Part shown: positions 18,170-30,600 of the stretch, one piece after another | Layout: each line of letters opens with the position of its first letter | How positions within the stretch are numbered: the stretch's first letter is position 1 | Assembly (NCBI RefSeq): GCF_023856365.1 | Contig: NC_064539.1 | Location: forward strand, 13,777,519 to 13,841,518 | Length of the DNA stretch: 64,000 nucleotides | Source of the DNA: Brienomyrus brachyistius | Taxonomy: Eukaryota > Chordata > Actinopteri > Osteoglossiformes > Mormyridae | Direction of reading: 5' to 3' | Notes under the pieces: model-generated | What the model saw: the letters and a program-made list of their open reading frames with translations, nothing else | Databases searched by the model: none | What the model was told of the DNA's origin: nothing | Translations under genes and position numbers: made by a program

Positions 18170-21100
18170 TCCAAAGGATCTGAATAAAGTTTATCTAGCC
18201 TTTAAGGAAACAAACCAAATGCACGTTTCGTCGCGCTTCACATATCCACCCACCCACAAGCTTAAATACACAAGAATCAACGTATTTCTGCCGTCTGATT
18301 CGCATAAATCCAAGTTAGAGAATGCCGATTGTATCATTATCATTACATCATTAGATCTCCAATATACGGTTATACGAGACACATATTTACACTTACACTT
18401 TTATATTTACACAGCGAAAACTACACACATGAGATACTTTTAATCGATTTATCTCCTTCGGGATTGAGAAAATGTGTAAAAAAAAATCACACTACTAGTA
18501 AAAAACAATCCAAAACTCTTTAGTTTCCGTCAGTACAGGAAAAGTACCATTACAAATAAGGTAAAAAAATCGTAGGTATTTACTGTCAAAGCGTAACACA
18601 TGCCGCTGGTAGGACAAAGACCAAATGTATCATAGATATAATACATACATTTGTACACAAACTCGCACTTACTTGCACACAAAGTACAACAGGCAGCTTG
18701 AGCAACACCTCTATACTGAGGTGGCAGTTGCGAAAGTATTTGTCAAGGGGAAATGAGGTCGAAACTTCCTCGAAAAAAAATAAAATAAACTTAGAAAAAG
18801 ATTCAATTAAAACCTACGCCAGTCAGCAGATGGCATACGCCAGGAAAGTAACGAAATAAACCGTCGAAAGTGGATTTTTCAATGTGGTCTTTTTTTTCGT
18901 TAAGTTTCATTCGTTACGTGATCGTTGTGGGTGGGGTGATTAATATTATGATCGGGAGAGAACTGTGGGTTTTGCGTTTCCGTCACATTTACATTTACAG
19001 TCTACTTCCCGATGATTGTACTAAACAAATACGAAAACATACTATGTGAACTTGCAAAGTTAGCGAAGCCAATTGATTCCCCCAAGTCTGACATATGAAG
19101 TTGATTTTCATGTTGAAAGATTTAAAATCCAGTACAATAATATAGGCCAGATAATCTAGGGAGCCTTTTGTAGGTAGTACTGGGCAGGGGAACACTCTTG
19201 ATTGGATGTCCATCCATCACATGACGTACACAATGGGCAATTTGCAGACGTCAATTTGCCAGTTCATCTGACTGTCTACTGTAGACTACAGGGGGAATGC
19301 ATAAAACTTGTTGAGAACATGTAAACATCATATAGATTACCCTTGAAGTGTGAGGTAATAGTACTACCCACAGATACCTTGCTGCCTGCTAGATATGTTC
19401 GATTTTAAGATACTTTTGTCTGTTTCCAAAGTTTCAGCACACAAATATAGTGACATATCGATTAGACATCTTTATGTGTGTTTTTTTTATTATTATTATT
19501 ATTTAATTAAGACTGGTTTCCTGCAGTCCCCCGGGGCGTGTCCTGGGTTGGGCCTAGTGCCTCCTGCTAGAACTGAAGTTACGCATTCTTCCAGTGGGTG
19601 TATCCCATGAGATGTATTTGTCTGACAGGATAATACAAGATCATTTCAGAGCAGTGTTGTGTAATATGGCACGCCCAATTTATCTCCCCTAAATGCAACT
19701 GTTTTTTGAATTTATTAATATATTTAACAGGCATTTTTGTGCATTGTAGTAACAAATTTGAGAAAATGTATTCATTTATTTATTTTTTTCTGTATAAGGT
19801 GTCACATCTGTCCCTCATTTACTAATCAGGTAACCTGAGCCAGCTCTGCGCTGGTGGCAGGTACAGCCCATCCTTATTTAAGCAGAGCACTGAGCACTGC
19901 TTGTGGTTCAGTCATCATCGTCTTTGCTCTTAGAGCACATGGCTAGGTTGTCTCTCAGTCAGAGCCTTGTTTTATGGGTTAGATGGATCAACATATTACT
20001 GAGGCCAATTCACTGCACATGCAGAACAGAAGGATGATATATACCTAACGAAGACTCAGTGCTCTTATATCAGATAAAATAATTGTATCACTGCACCCTA
20101 AATACTGTTATTATTAATTTAAATGACATCTATATTATATAAAAACAATGTAAAAATCCTTCTTATACTGCATCCTTCCAAGTTGTGACTATCGCATGTG
20201 TGCCCATTATGATGTCACAATATACCCCCCTCTCACCCTCCAAATAAATCCTTTTAGCCTGTAAGCCTGTAAGTGACTGAAGGTATGTAAATGTGATCCT
20301 CAGGATGAAGAAATGTATCACATTTTTATTCTGATGTAAGTGTTTGAATACTGTACACTGACTTGAGCCAGCTGTTTTTAAATAACAATGAAGATGACAG
20401 CATGCAGGTTTGGGAGCCTTCAGCCATATATAAATCTCTGGGACTGCAGTGCACAACAGTGTTTTGTAAGTAGAGTATATATACGATTGTACTGTGGAAT
20501 GATCCTGGGATCGGACTTCCTGCCAAAATCTCTAACAAAGCAAAATTTGAAATTTGAAAGAAGTCAAACAAGGAATTTGCAGTGATCTCTCACCCCAGTT
20601 AACCCCACCGTCTGGTAAAACTCAAACTAAACCAAACCAAATCAAAGGTCAGTGAAATTAGGTTCTTGGAATAAGTTTATCTGAGATAATGGTGAATCAG
20701 AGGGTAGAAAGAAATAATACACACATTAGGGTCTAATGGAATAGTTAAAGATAAGGTATCAGGACATTAAGTATTACAATATGCAGTCATGCAGAAAATG
20801 AGGAAAATATTTCTTCACAAGTCGACATCTTACCTGCTTGACAGTACGCTCATTATGGAGGGCCTGCAGTGCATATACATAGCTGGTAATAAATATTAAG
20901 TTTGTAATATAATGGATATTAATATTCATTTGTGGTCTTAATTGATGGATTAAATTTGACTGATTACTGTTCAGGATGGTGGCTCAGTGGTTAGTACTGA
21001 TAGCTCCTCCCTTTCTGCTTGTGTTTTGTGTAAAGCGAGATGCATTTTTACAGTACATTCACACATGTACAGCTTGATTATTATTATTACTGATTTTGCT

Positions 21101-21231
21101 GCAGTTTAAACACAAGCATTATCAATCTGTTTAATGTATTTTAAATAAGAAGAGATTATACACTGGCATCATATTTAAAACAATGTAATTTTTTATGGTG
21201 CATGACTATATTTACTTGTCTTAGTTGTGTT

Positions 21232-21346
21232 TCTCAACGCGGTCCTTGGGGCAGACAGTTCACTTTTTTGCTCCCTCCCAGCTCTTGGTAGGAGAAAAAA
21301 CGTGGATTGTCTGTGGGTCCCCGAGGACTGGGTTTAGTATCACTGC
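21232..21346. mobile_element. Short palindromic MITE (same family as 26275-26402)
   Basis: Shares 'cggtcct.gggg', 'cagacagttcac' and 'gtccccgaggact' with the element at 26275-26402. About 115 bp; a target duplication is not clear. Confidence 0.55.
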
Positions 21347-22642
21347 TTTAGTAAGAGATGCATTGCTGAGAAAAAGAAAAATAAAGTGCTGGTTGTAAAA
21401 GCAAACTTTACTTAATTCTCTGACAGTACATTCTGAAGATTGAGAAGATGTAGTTTCAGTTCCAGTACCACAATACTGCTATCACAAATGACATTGTTGT
21501 TGCTGATACATCAGTACACCACACAATACAGTACACAGTGAAAATATAATACATACATAAGGCAAGAAAACGGGAAGGGGGCGAAGTCTAGGAGGCTGTG
21601 GCTTTTGTCATCAGATATAGGTTGAGCTGATATATTTCTATTAGTGGAGACGGTATATTTGCAGAGACAATACAGTATGTAGAGTAAAACAACAAAATAT
21701 TATTTAAGTCACAATCCATTGCATTATTTTGCATTTAATAAATGCAATTCTCACAGTCAACACAGAACTTTATTACACAGTGCAGAACACAGACTTTCAA
21801 CTTTTACTTGGACACAGTTTTATGCACTGTCTAAAAGTTACATTAATGTGTGCAAAGTTAAATAAGATGGGTATGGTGGAAAAGTGTTTACAGATTGTCC
21901 GTGTACTGTCTGATCACAGAATTATAAGAAAAAATATGAATCATAAATGGTCAATGTAAATTATACGGTCATATGCAGCCATGAATGCAAAATATCACTA
22001 CGGACGGAGCTTTGGCTAGGGAACATCAGTGGTAGGTATGAGGTAGTTCATTTGCTCAAATGACCAAACAGCATGGAAGCTCGAGCACCATTTAAGAAAA
22101 CAAGAACAGCACATGTTTACAAAGAGCAGAGGCCACTGATATCTTATTTGGTTTGCTTTATTATCTAGTGAGCAATGTGTTGGCAAGATTTCTTTAAATG
22201 CTGTCTTGAATAGAGAAACTGTATCTTCTAAACTGATTTAAAAAAACAATAATAATAATAATAATAATAATAAAACAAAACCCACACTTGTTTTCTCATC
22301 TTCCAAACATATTCCAATCCAAACAGCTAGATTCCATCAGTGACCTTGCTCTCTTGAAATACAATTAAAATTAGTCCTCTGGGTTGAGTTTATCTGTGCC
22401 TCTAAGGGTTTTGTATGATTGGGTTCATTTTCATCCTCAATTTCTCAAGAATTAAAAATGCAGCTGTCCTAGGTATAACAACTGTTGGAGAGCAGGACTG
22501 TGGCTTTTACAATATGATTTAAATGCAGAAATATCCTTTTAGAAAAGTGGGTAACATTATGCATAAGGGTATGAATAATCCATTCTTCTAGCTGAACATG
22601 AGCTCCCTTGACAGTATTTTATATGCACGATATAATTGGGAT

Positions 22643-22648
22643 TTTATT
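22643..22648 (-). promoter_or_regulatory. fras1: Candidate fras1 polyadenylation signal (distal)
   Basis: AATAAA on the minus strand about 445 nt past the fras1 stop. A second hexamer lies at 23055-23060, only ~33 nt past the stop. Confidence 0.3.
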
Positions 22649-23092
22649 TGATTTTTTTACTTCATTATCTCAATGTAAATTATCAAATCCTGCTGAACAA
22701 AGGTTGAGTTTTATTCTAAGTAACTGAAGTACGGATTCCTTTTTAGTTATTTTGCATGTATACTTGATTGTTATTTGTTTAGTCGTTTTTATTTCAGCTG
22801 TAAATTGAACATTGGCTAGACAGCCTGACTTCATGAATGCGAATTTCACGAATTTATTCATTAGAGTCACTCGGCACTTTGATTCGGCAAAAAAGGCCTG
22901 TTAGATTTATCACTTAAAATAATATTTCATATTCAAATAAAGTCTGCAGCCTTGTGTTTAAGCTACCTTGGATTCTGACAGAGTAGTAATGTGCCTCAAT
23001 ATGTCCATCTTTACTTTCCATTTTTTAAATCATATAAAAATACCCAAACATCTTTTTATTTAAAAATAATAGAAAAATACCACCATCTTTAG

Positions 23093-23650
23093 TCAAACTT
23101 CAGTTCCATCATCCAGGTTGCCATGAAGCTTGACCTCCAGGTTGACCTGTTTAACTTTGAGGTTAGAAGCTTCCTGTGTAACGTTGACTACATTAACCTT
23201 TCTGACAGTGCAATGCATGCTGTGGAAAGTCTTTTCTAGGCACACCTCTACCTTGGTATTGAGAGGATACTCCTCTGATACATATCTAGTCGACTTCTCA
23301 CCGCTCCACCGGTGCTTCTTGAATAACATGCAAACCGTTAGCAGGACCAGGGCTACCAGTATTATGGCCACAACCCCACCACCAATAGAGGCCCCAGTTT
23401 GTGGATAGAAAGTGGGTACTTCTCGGTCCAGTCTCAATGCTTTCATGTTTGTCCCGTTCTTGATGTGGTCGCCTTCATTGTCATAGACGAGGAATTCATC
23501 CATGGTGAAACGATGGATTGTTTCATCCACCAGGTCACTAGGGAGCTGCTTCAGGTGTTTTGTCAGAGAACGCTGGATACTTGGACCAGAAACAGCCTGC
23601 GGCCTGATTACATAAATCACTTGCAGGTACCACTGATGCCCTGTCTCCAC
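23093..23650 (-). CDS. fras1: fras1 exon w39 (transmembrane helix, tail, stop)
   Basis: Encodes VETGHQWYLQVIYVIRPQAV, DNEGDHIKNGTNMKAL, the helix GGGVVAIILVALVLLTVCML, a basic stop-transfer KKHR, EEYPLNTKVEVCLEK and the end LHGNLDDGTEV, then TGA at 23095-23093. Confidence 0.97.
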   Translation of the reverse strand: METGHQWYLQVIYVIRPQAVSGPSIQRSLTKHLKQLPSDLVDETIHRFTMDEFLVYDNEGDHIKNGTNMKALRLDREVPTFYPQTGASIGGGVVAIILVALVLLTVCMLFKKHRWSGEKSTRYVSEEYPLNTKVEVCLEKTFHSMHCTVRKVNVVNVTQEASNLKVKQVNLEVKLHGNLDDGTEV

Positions 23651-26600
23651 CTTTAAAAGTCACAACAGCCAGAGATTTACTCCACTTCGCAACAAAAATA
23701 GGTAGATAGAGGTATGATGTGTGGGCTTACCTTGTAAAGGGCATCGACCTTCATTGTGAATCCATCCACTCCAGACATCATTGTCATGGGCTGCAAATCA
23801 GCCGATTCAGATGCAAATTTGGCATCGAAGGGCACATCATGAAAGTATCTGTCAGACACTTCTGGCTGTTTTCGGTCCTTAAATAACATAGAAAGAATAT
23901 AGAATAAAGAAGTTGTTAAAGTTTTTTATCTTACTTTAGAGACTCATTTTACATCTGTAAGTGAAATAATTATGCAAATATTAGTATGCCGATTTCAGAA
24001 GTGCCCTATGCTACATCTGAGCAACTTCCTCTGTTGTTTCATCCATCCATTATTTTGTTGTCTGTTTCCCAGGAAGCACAAAGAACAGGTCTAGAGTCCA
24101 CCCTGATTGGAGGGCCAGTCTATCACAGGGCACATACACACAGACACATGTATTTACTATGGGGAATTATGGGTAATTTTACAGATGCCAATAAGAAGCT
24201 AGGAGGAGGAGAACATGCAAACAGACAGAGGTGGGACTCAAACCCACAAGGCTGAAGCAATTATGCTACCCAATAAGCTCTTTATCAATATGTCCTATTG
24301 CAGTGGTTCTCAAGCCTCAGCAAAGACCGCCGGGTAGCAGAATGCATACAAGAAAAACAATGTTATAACCTGAGCAAGGGGCCCAAGTATGTTTTCCTAG
24401 ACACAGGTGGTCCTTGGATAAAAAAAGGTTGAGCACCACTGGTGTGTTGTACCTACCAAGAGCAAGAACCTATGCTTGAGGTGCTTGTTGGGCTGTATGC
24501 AGCCATACTGGGGACCTTCATTGTATAGAGTTCCTGTGGGGTCGAAGAAGGGCACATAGCCATTGCTCCCAGTACAGAGGTACACCTTCTCCAGCTGCAG
24601 CTTGTAGGCCGTGTTTAAGCTCTGCTCTGGCTTCCACAGCACACGGCCATATAGCGTCTGGCCTGTAGTGAGGTATGGTATGCATCATGACTCAAAAGTT
24701 ATTTAAATAATACATATTAAATGAAGCAGATTATTCTTGTAAACTTGCTCCTATTTATGAAATGTCAATGAAATAAAATGTAAAAAAAACACTCTTGTGA
24801 TGCAATATTCATTAACAAAAATCAAAGTACAACACCATATGTAGTATGTAACAGTGTATGTCTGACATTCTATTAACTGGTTGTGTGGTGATGGCAGAGA
24901 CAAATTCTAGGCTGTCCTTTAACTTTAAATGCACTAGGTAACTGTTCCATCCCATGAAACAGAGCAGTATTTAATGTCCCTTGTATAAAGAATGCATCAA
25001 ATGTTCTCTGCTGTTATAACTGCTAGAGGAGGATATTTTGATGAATATGATATTTTCTTGCAAATAAAGGTACTGAAATGGTGAACCCACTGTAAATTTA
25101 TTTGTTAGCAAAGAATACTGAGTATACTTTTAGTAAATCCTAAGTGAATAACATGCAAATATAGAAAATGCAAGATCTTTTGACTGGTAGAGTATGTCTT
25201 CCGGTATTCATAAGTTGCAATGCCAAATTGCATGTTCACAAAAGTTAGTAGCAGTTGTCCTGCCCCGATCATCTGCTCCTTCTGTGTGCCACCCCCCCTC
25301 ATTAACCCTGTGTGGATTCCCCGTGTTTACCAGCTGTTTCTGATCGGTGTCATTAGTCCAATATATTTAGTCCGCGTTTCCATTTGTTTCCCCAGTCCGG
25401 TCATTGTATTGTCATTCTGCGTTTTGCTTCATGGTTCCTTAATAAACCCTGCGTTTCCCCAGCTATCACCTTTGTCCCGCTTCCCCGCTCTGTGCTAAAG
25501 CATACGACTGTGACAGCAGGAGGACAGTTAAACAGCATAAAAAGGCACGATACCCATGGAGAAGGTGCCTTTGTAATCCATCTCAGCCATGGACATGTCT
25601 GCAGTAGCAGGGTCCATCATGAACACCTTCTCAGTGTTGCAGAGATGGAATTCTGTGTTTAAGGAGTAGGCGACAGGAACTGGACGATTTGTTTGCTGAA
25701 ACGCAATGGGAACCAGGAACCTAATATAGAAGAATAAGTATTATACAATTACTTGTATTCATGAATTAGGGTACTGATACTTGTTAGGTAGTTACTGAGG
25801 ATTTTTGTTTTGCTTGCTCTGAATGAGTGAAATGTTTAAAATGTTATGTGGTGAGATACTTCTCAGGGGCTTGTGCTGTGCAGGATAGGGGTTTGTCTCC
25901 AGGGTCAGTCCAGGACTGGGTAAGCTTCACGGTGCATGGTATTAGAAATATTGTATATTCTCCAGAGTAATCCTTCCTGAAATGCACAACAGGGACACTC
26001 AGGGAACTGTGTGTGGACGGAATGAACTGCATTCAAAGTCCTTCAGGACACCAAGAGCTGCTGGCTAACCTGCTGTAGGAGCTGGTAGCCCTCCAGAGCT
26101 GGTGTGCAGAGTCAAAGGACTGGGAACTCCACAGGAGCTGCAAGTCAAAGTCAACTCCTCCCAGGTGGTGTGGAGCCATCACATGCGACCTTTGACCTTT
26201 GAGTGTGTGGTGCTCTAGGACAAACTGACCTTAAGGACATAGAAAATGCACCATAATTTTATATCAGTCTAGAGCAGTGTTTCCCAATCCGGTCCTCGGG
26301 GACATCAGACAGTTCACATTTTTGTTCCTTCCTACGGGAGCTGGAAGGAAGCAAAAACATGGACTGGCTTTGGGTCTCCGAGGACCGGACTAGGAAACAC
26401 TAGTCTAGAGTGTCAGGCAAGTGTAGTACAAACACACTGCATTAAAACTTAATGTGAAACATACCCCTGAATTTTGTTTGTGTTTTAAATTCAATCACAA
26501 GCCGTCCAACTTCTATAATATATATTCTGCTGATATGCAGTTTAGCTGAGAGTACGCTGTCAGTCTGTATACCTAACATATGGAAAAAAAGAGATATATG

Positions 26601-27557
26601 ATTTAAAGGGTAAGACATGTCTATGAAACAGTTAATAAATGTTAAAATAGCAAACAAGAACTGTGAGCTTGGGCAGGTTCCCATAGTCCATTCTCTTCTT
26701 TTTCTTTTCCTACTTGAATCAAACAGGCTTTAGTGATTATAATGTTGACAGGTCAAGCTATTTAAAGACTGCACAGAGATGAGAAGTGAAAGGATAGGAG
26801 CAAAAAAAGAAATGCGGTTGAATTTCTCTGGGGTTTTCGTGTGACCTAATAAGGTATCTTTGGTTTAAAAATGAATATAAAAACAGTAAATGGGTACTTC
26901 TACATCTGATCACTTTCAAATTAGATGCATCCCTCTGTGTTGTGTTATCTTAGGCCTGTTGTACAACACACTCCATAGGCATTACTTAGAAGCATCACTT
27001 GATGCTGAGTTATTTCTGCCAGAAGACATGGTGATATGTCACTCTGTATAGTCATTAACGGGGCCGTGTACCTGTTCTCCAGAGCATGGTGTCATAAAAG
27101 AAGGAAGACTGCATCTCTTTCTGGTGCTCCAGAGACGCCCAGCCACGAGGTGTCATCACATAGATATAGGACACATAGAGTGGCAATCGAACAGTGAGAA
27201 ATGACTGTGTTGAGTCCCTCACCTGTCACAGACAACGCAGCGGTAAATATCATAGCCTGTAAATTTGCAGGTGCAGGACTTGTATACACATTCCATGTTT
27301 GGCTGACTTTGCATGTGAGAGCAACAGTTAAGCTATTATGTTGACCTTGATAATAGTCCAAACAAATGCAAATCACAGTGCAGCACTTGGGTAAATTTCT
27401 TTTTATGGTACATATTATATTTTATGTAGTGCTTGATAACCTTGGAGTTTAATACTTTGTTTAGCGATAGCTGTGAGAATGCAATAAAAATTCTAAAGCA
27501 TCGCTCAGCAGATTACATCGAGAGGTCATTTTTAATTTTCATTTTGTTCATTAGCGA

Positions 27558-27614
<57 letters not shown>

Positions 27615-30600
27615 TTCGCAGTATAAAACAAAAAAAGAAACTTGGCCTAAAGTACTGTAGTAGTATAGTTGCTCAGAGTCCAGTGTATTTTTAGGTTGAA
27701 CAAACCATGTATGAATAAGTCTGGCGGACTTAGTCAGCCAGAAAATGTTTAAATTATGTTGATGTTTGTGTAAAACTATGGTTTTATGTCAATGTTTGGT
27801 TGCTGAACCATTTCAAAACCTGTTCTCCTCAGTATTTGCAGTTAATTCAATTCAATTTATTAGCTTACAGCAATTTCACAACAGTTGCCCGAAGGTGCTT
27901 TACATGGGGGTGTATACCCATGTATTTGTTGAAACAGTGCACCTTGTTTGACTAATTAATAGTTTATGAAGTTAATTAACTGATTAAGTCAATGAAGTGA
28001 GCTGATGGTGAAATTTAACAAGCACATGGAATGGCTGGGGTGCCCCCGAGGAGAGGTTTGGGAACTAAAGCTGTGTCCTCCCAGTCAGCCAAGATATTGG
28101 TAACTTTTGTTACCTGGAAGTCAGCCGTGACAGAGCCCCCACACACATCGATGAGCTCTGTCATGTCATAATAAGATTCAAAGGTCCAAATGCAGGTCTT
28201 GAGGTTGAGGTGCTTGTAAAGCTGGATTGTTCTTGCCTCCCTCACACTGGAATTGAACTGATAAGGCCGGTCATAGCCAGCACTCAGGGATTGAGTGTCA
28301 AAGACCACATTGTCCAAGAAACCCGTCTCTGAAACAGAAGTAGATAAATATGTTTGTTGCTAGTTGGTTAGTTTCATTTTTTTTTTTCAAAAAAAGAAAG
28401 CAGTCACATTATTAAAAGAAAGACAATTTAATGTGATTCTTAGTTATTATTTACTATTGCTTCTTATTTGGAAGATTTTTTGGAAAATATTAGCATCCCT
28501 ATCCAGGCGTACACTCGCCCTATGCTGCTCCCATTGGCTACGCAGTTCCCTATGTCATCATGTATTGGAAAAGATGTTGCAAGGTTTCTCTTTTAAGTTT
28601 ACATGGATGAATGGATGGTGCCCTACTCACCTGTGATGCCATGAAGATCTTTGATGGTAAGAAGATTGGAACAGATATGATGCTGGCGATACGTGGACTC
28701 AGACAGCAGCAAGTGTAGGTTGTTCAGGGGCATCATAGACACTAAGGGGAACATGCCATCCTGGTGTGGGATTTGCACTGAGATATGGATCCTGAAGCCC
28801 AAATATCAGTCATTATTCATTCATGAGGATTTCCTTTTTATTCTAGTCATAAATACTACTTTTATACCATCTGGTATAAAAATTTTGTTAATGATACCAA
28901 TACTACAAAATTCCAATAACCGACATTGCCTAATTTCACTTTATATACAGTAGCCAAAATTGCACGCCAACAGTTTAACTTAAACAAACTGATATGATTA
29001 CGTCAAACTCAAACAGTGGAAACTCACAATCTTTTAAAATAATATAAAACAAGCTACATTGTAAGTTGAACTCAAAACAAGAAAATAAACTCTCACAATG
29101 GTGAATTTTCAAACAAGAGGAAATACAAAGTACATTGTCTGCTCTACCTAACAAAAGCACCTTAAAAATGGACTGTCCTCACAGACAAAAACAGAGTACG
29201 GATGCTTTATGTTTTTAATTTTTTTTGGTGTCTGCTTTGGGGTTAGTTAAGGGTTTGGTGTAGTATATTGTATCCCATCCCCTTTTGTGCTTAGCTCAAT
29301 TCAGAAAAGGTAAAAACTTCTTACATTTAGGTAAATGAGGGGTTCAATACTCATTACATTAATTTAGTAAATAATCTCACATTGCATTTATTTAGCAGAC
29401 AGTTTTATTCAAAGAGACATATTGTTTGTTAAAACAGTCCCTGGAGCAATTGGAATTAAGGGCTTTGCTCAAGGACCCAGTGGTGATATCATTCTGCCAA
29501 CCCTGGGAACTGACAACCTTTGTATAAGAGGCATAGTATTTGAATCTGCTGAGACACAAACCATGGCTAACAGCTCAAAAAAAAGCAAAAAACAATTTCC
29601 ATTGATCTTCCATAACAGAACAAATGCAATCTGTTACGGCTCCACCCTAGACTGAATTACCCACAAATCACAGGGTAAGAGTGCTAATCAGGGGCGGAAT
29701 TTGGGAGGGCAGAGGGGCAAAGAACCCGGGGCCCCAACTGAAACGTCCACTGCAAACCATTTATATAACAATTTTTGTTAAAATAATACATTCTATTTCT
29801 TAAATTTGGCCAATCGATTCGCAAGTGTGACACCCCCACCCCCCTAATGCAAATTCTACTGATTGCATTCCCACCCTCATCTGGATCAGTAGGTTCTACC
29901 GCAGGCACCCAGCACGTTGATTAGCATATTATTGATGTTCCATCATTTTTCATCATGCTTCTCTTTTAGTTTGATTGCCCACCTTAGGGCCCCCTACCCA
30001 TGTCTGCCTAGGGTCCCCAGAATAGTTAATCTACCCCTGGAGCTAAGTTATAATGCAGGAAGCATAGCTACTCAGCATTTTCCCCAACCAGAGGACACAC
30101 TTTCTTATCATCAATGTTTAATTAGACACTATCAGTAGCTACTCTGTGTTTCCCGACGATGCCAATAAATTTGTGGAGCCTTGATGTTGACCCATTTTAA
30201 GGGCCAGCTGATATATATTGGTCGAGCTATCATAAATATTCATTTATTTAGTATTTTTAGTCATGAGATGTATATAAATACCTTTAAATACACCATTAGT
30301 GTTAACCTAAAATGTAATCCAACAGCTCTCTAAAGGTTTTCACATCTTCTAATGGGAAAACGCAGCTGACCTGTTGGGATGTTCTTTGTGCTTGACATCC
30401 AGGTACTTGAGTGCAGCGATGAAAGACTGGGTCTGGAAGCCCCTAGCGCCTCCCGCAGGCACTGCGGTTGGGCAGATGGCACCCTCGCTGCTGATGGTGA
30501 CAGTGTTGCTCCTCAGTGGGGGGCCCAGCGGGCTGGCCCCATCCAAAGCTTGGGTCACACATCGCACACGAAAGCGCCGACTGAAGTAAATACTGTCCAG

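Larger units (their letters stand above)
18170..23092. other. Intergenic region between fras1 3' end and anxa3 start
   Basis: No exon recognised. The anxa3 promoter and 5' UTR should lie just above 18170. An old retroposon copy lies near 19210-19390, a MITE-like repeat at 21232-21346 and an AAT microsatellite near 22246-22272. The fras1 3' UTR should occupy the upper few hundred bases. Several open frames around 20160-20590 show no recognisable protein family. Confidence 0.6.

Noticed and set aside
20160..20590. Cluster of 65-97-codon frames in the fras1-anxa3 interval
   Set aside because: Cys-rich by chance, overlapping on both strands, with no conserved motif.
27433..27660. Plus-strand frame with an (IY)n run
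   Set aside because: Translation of the AT microsatellite.
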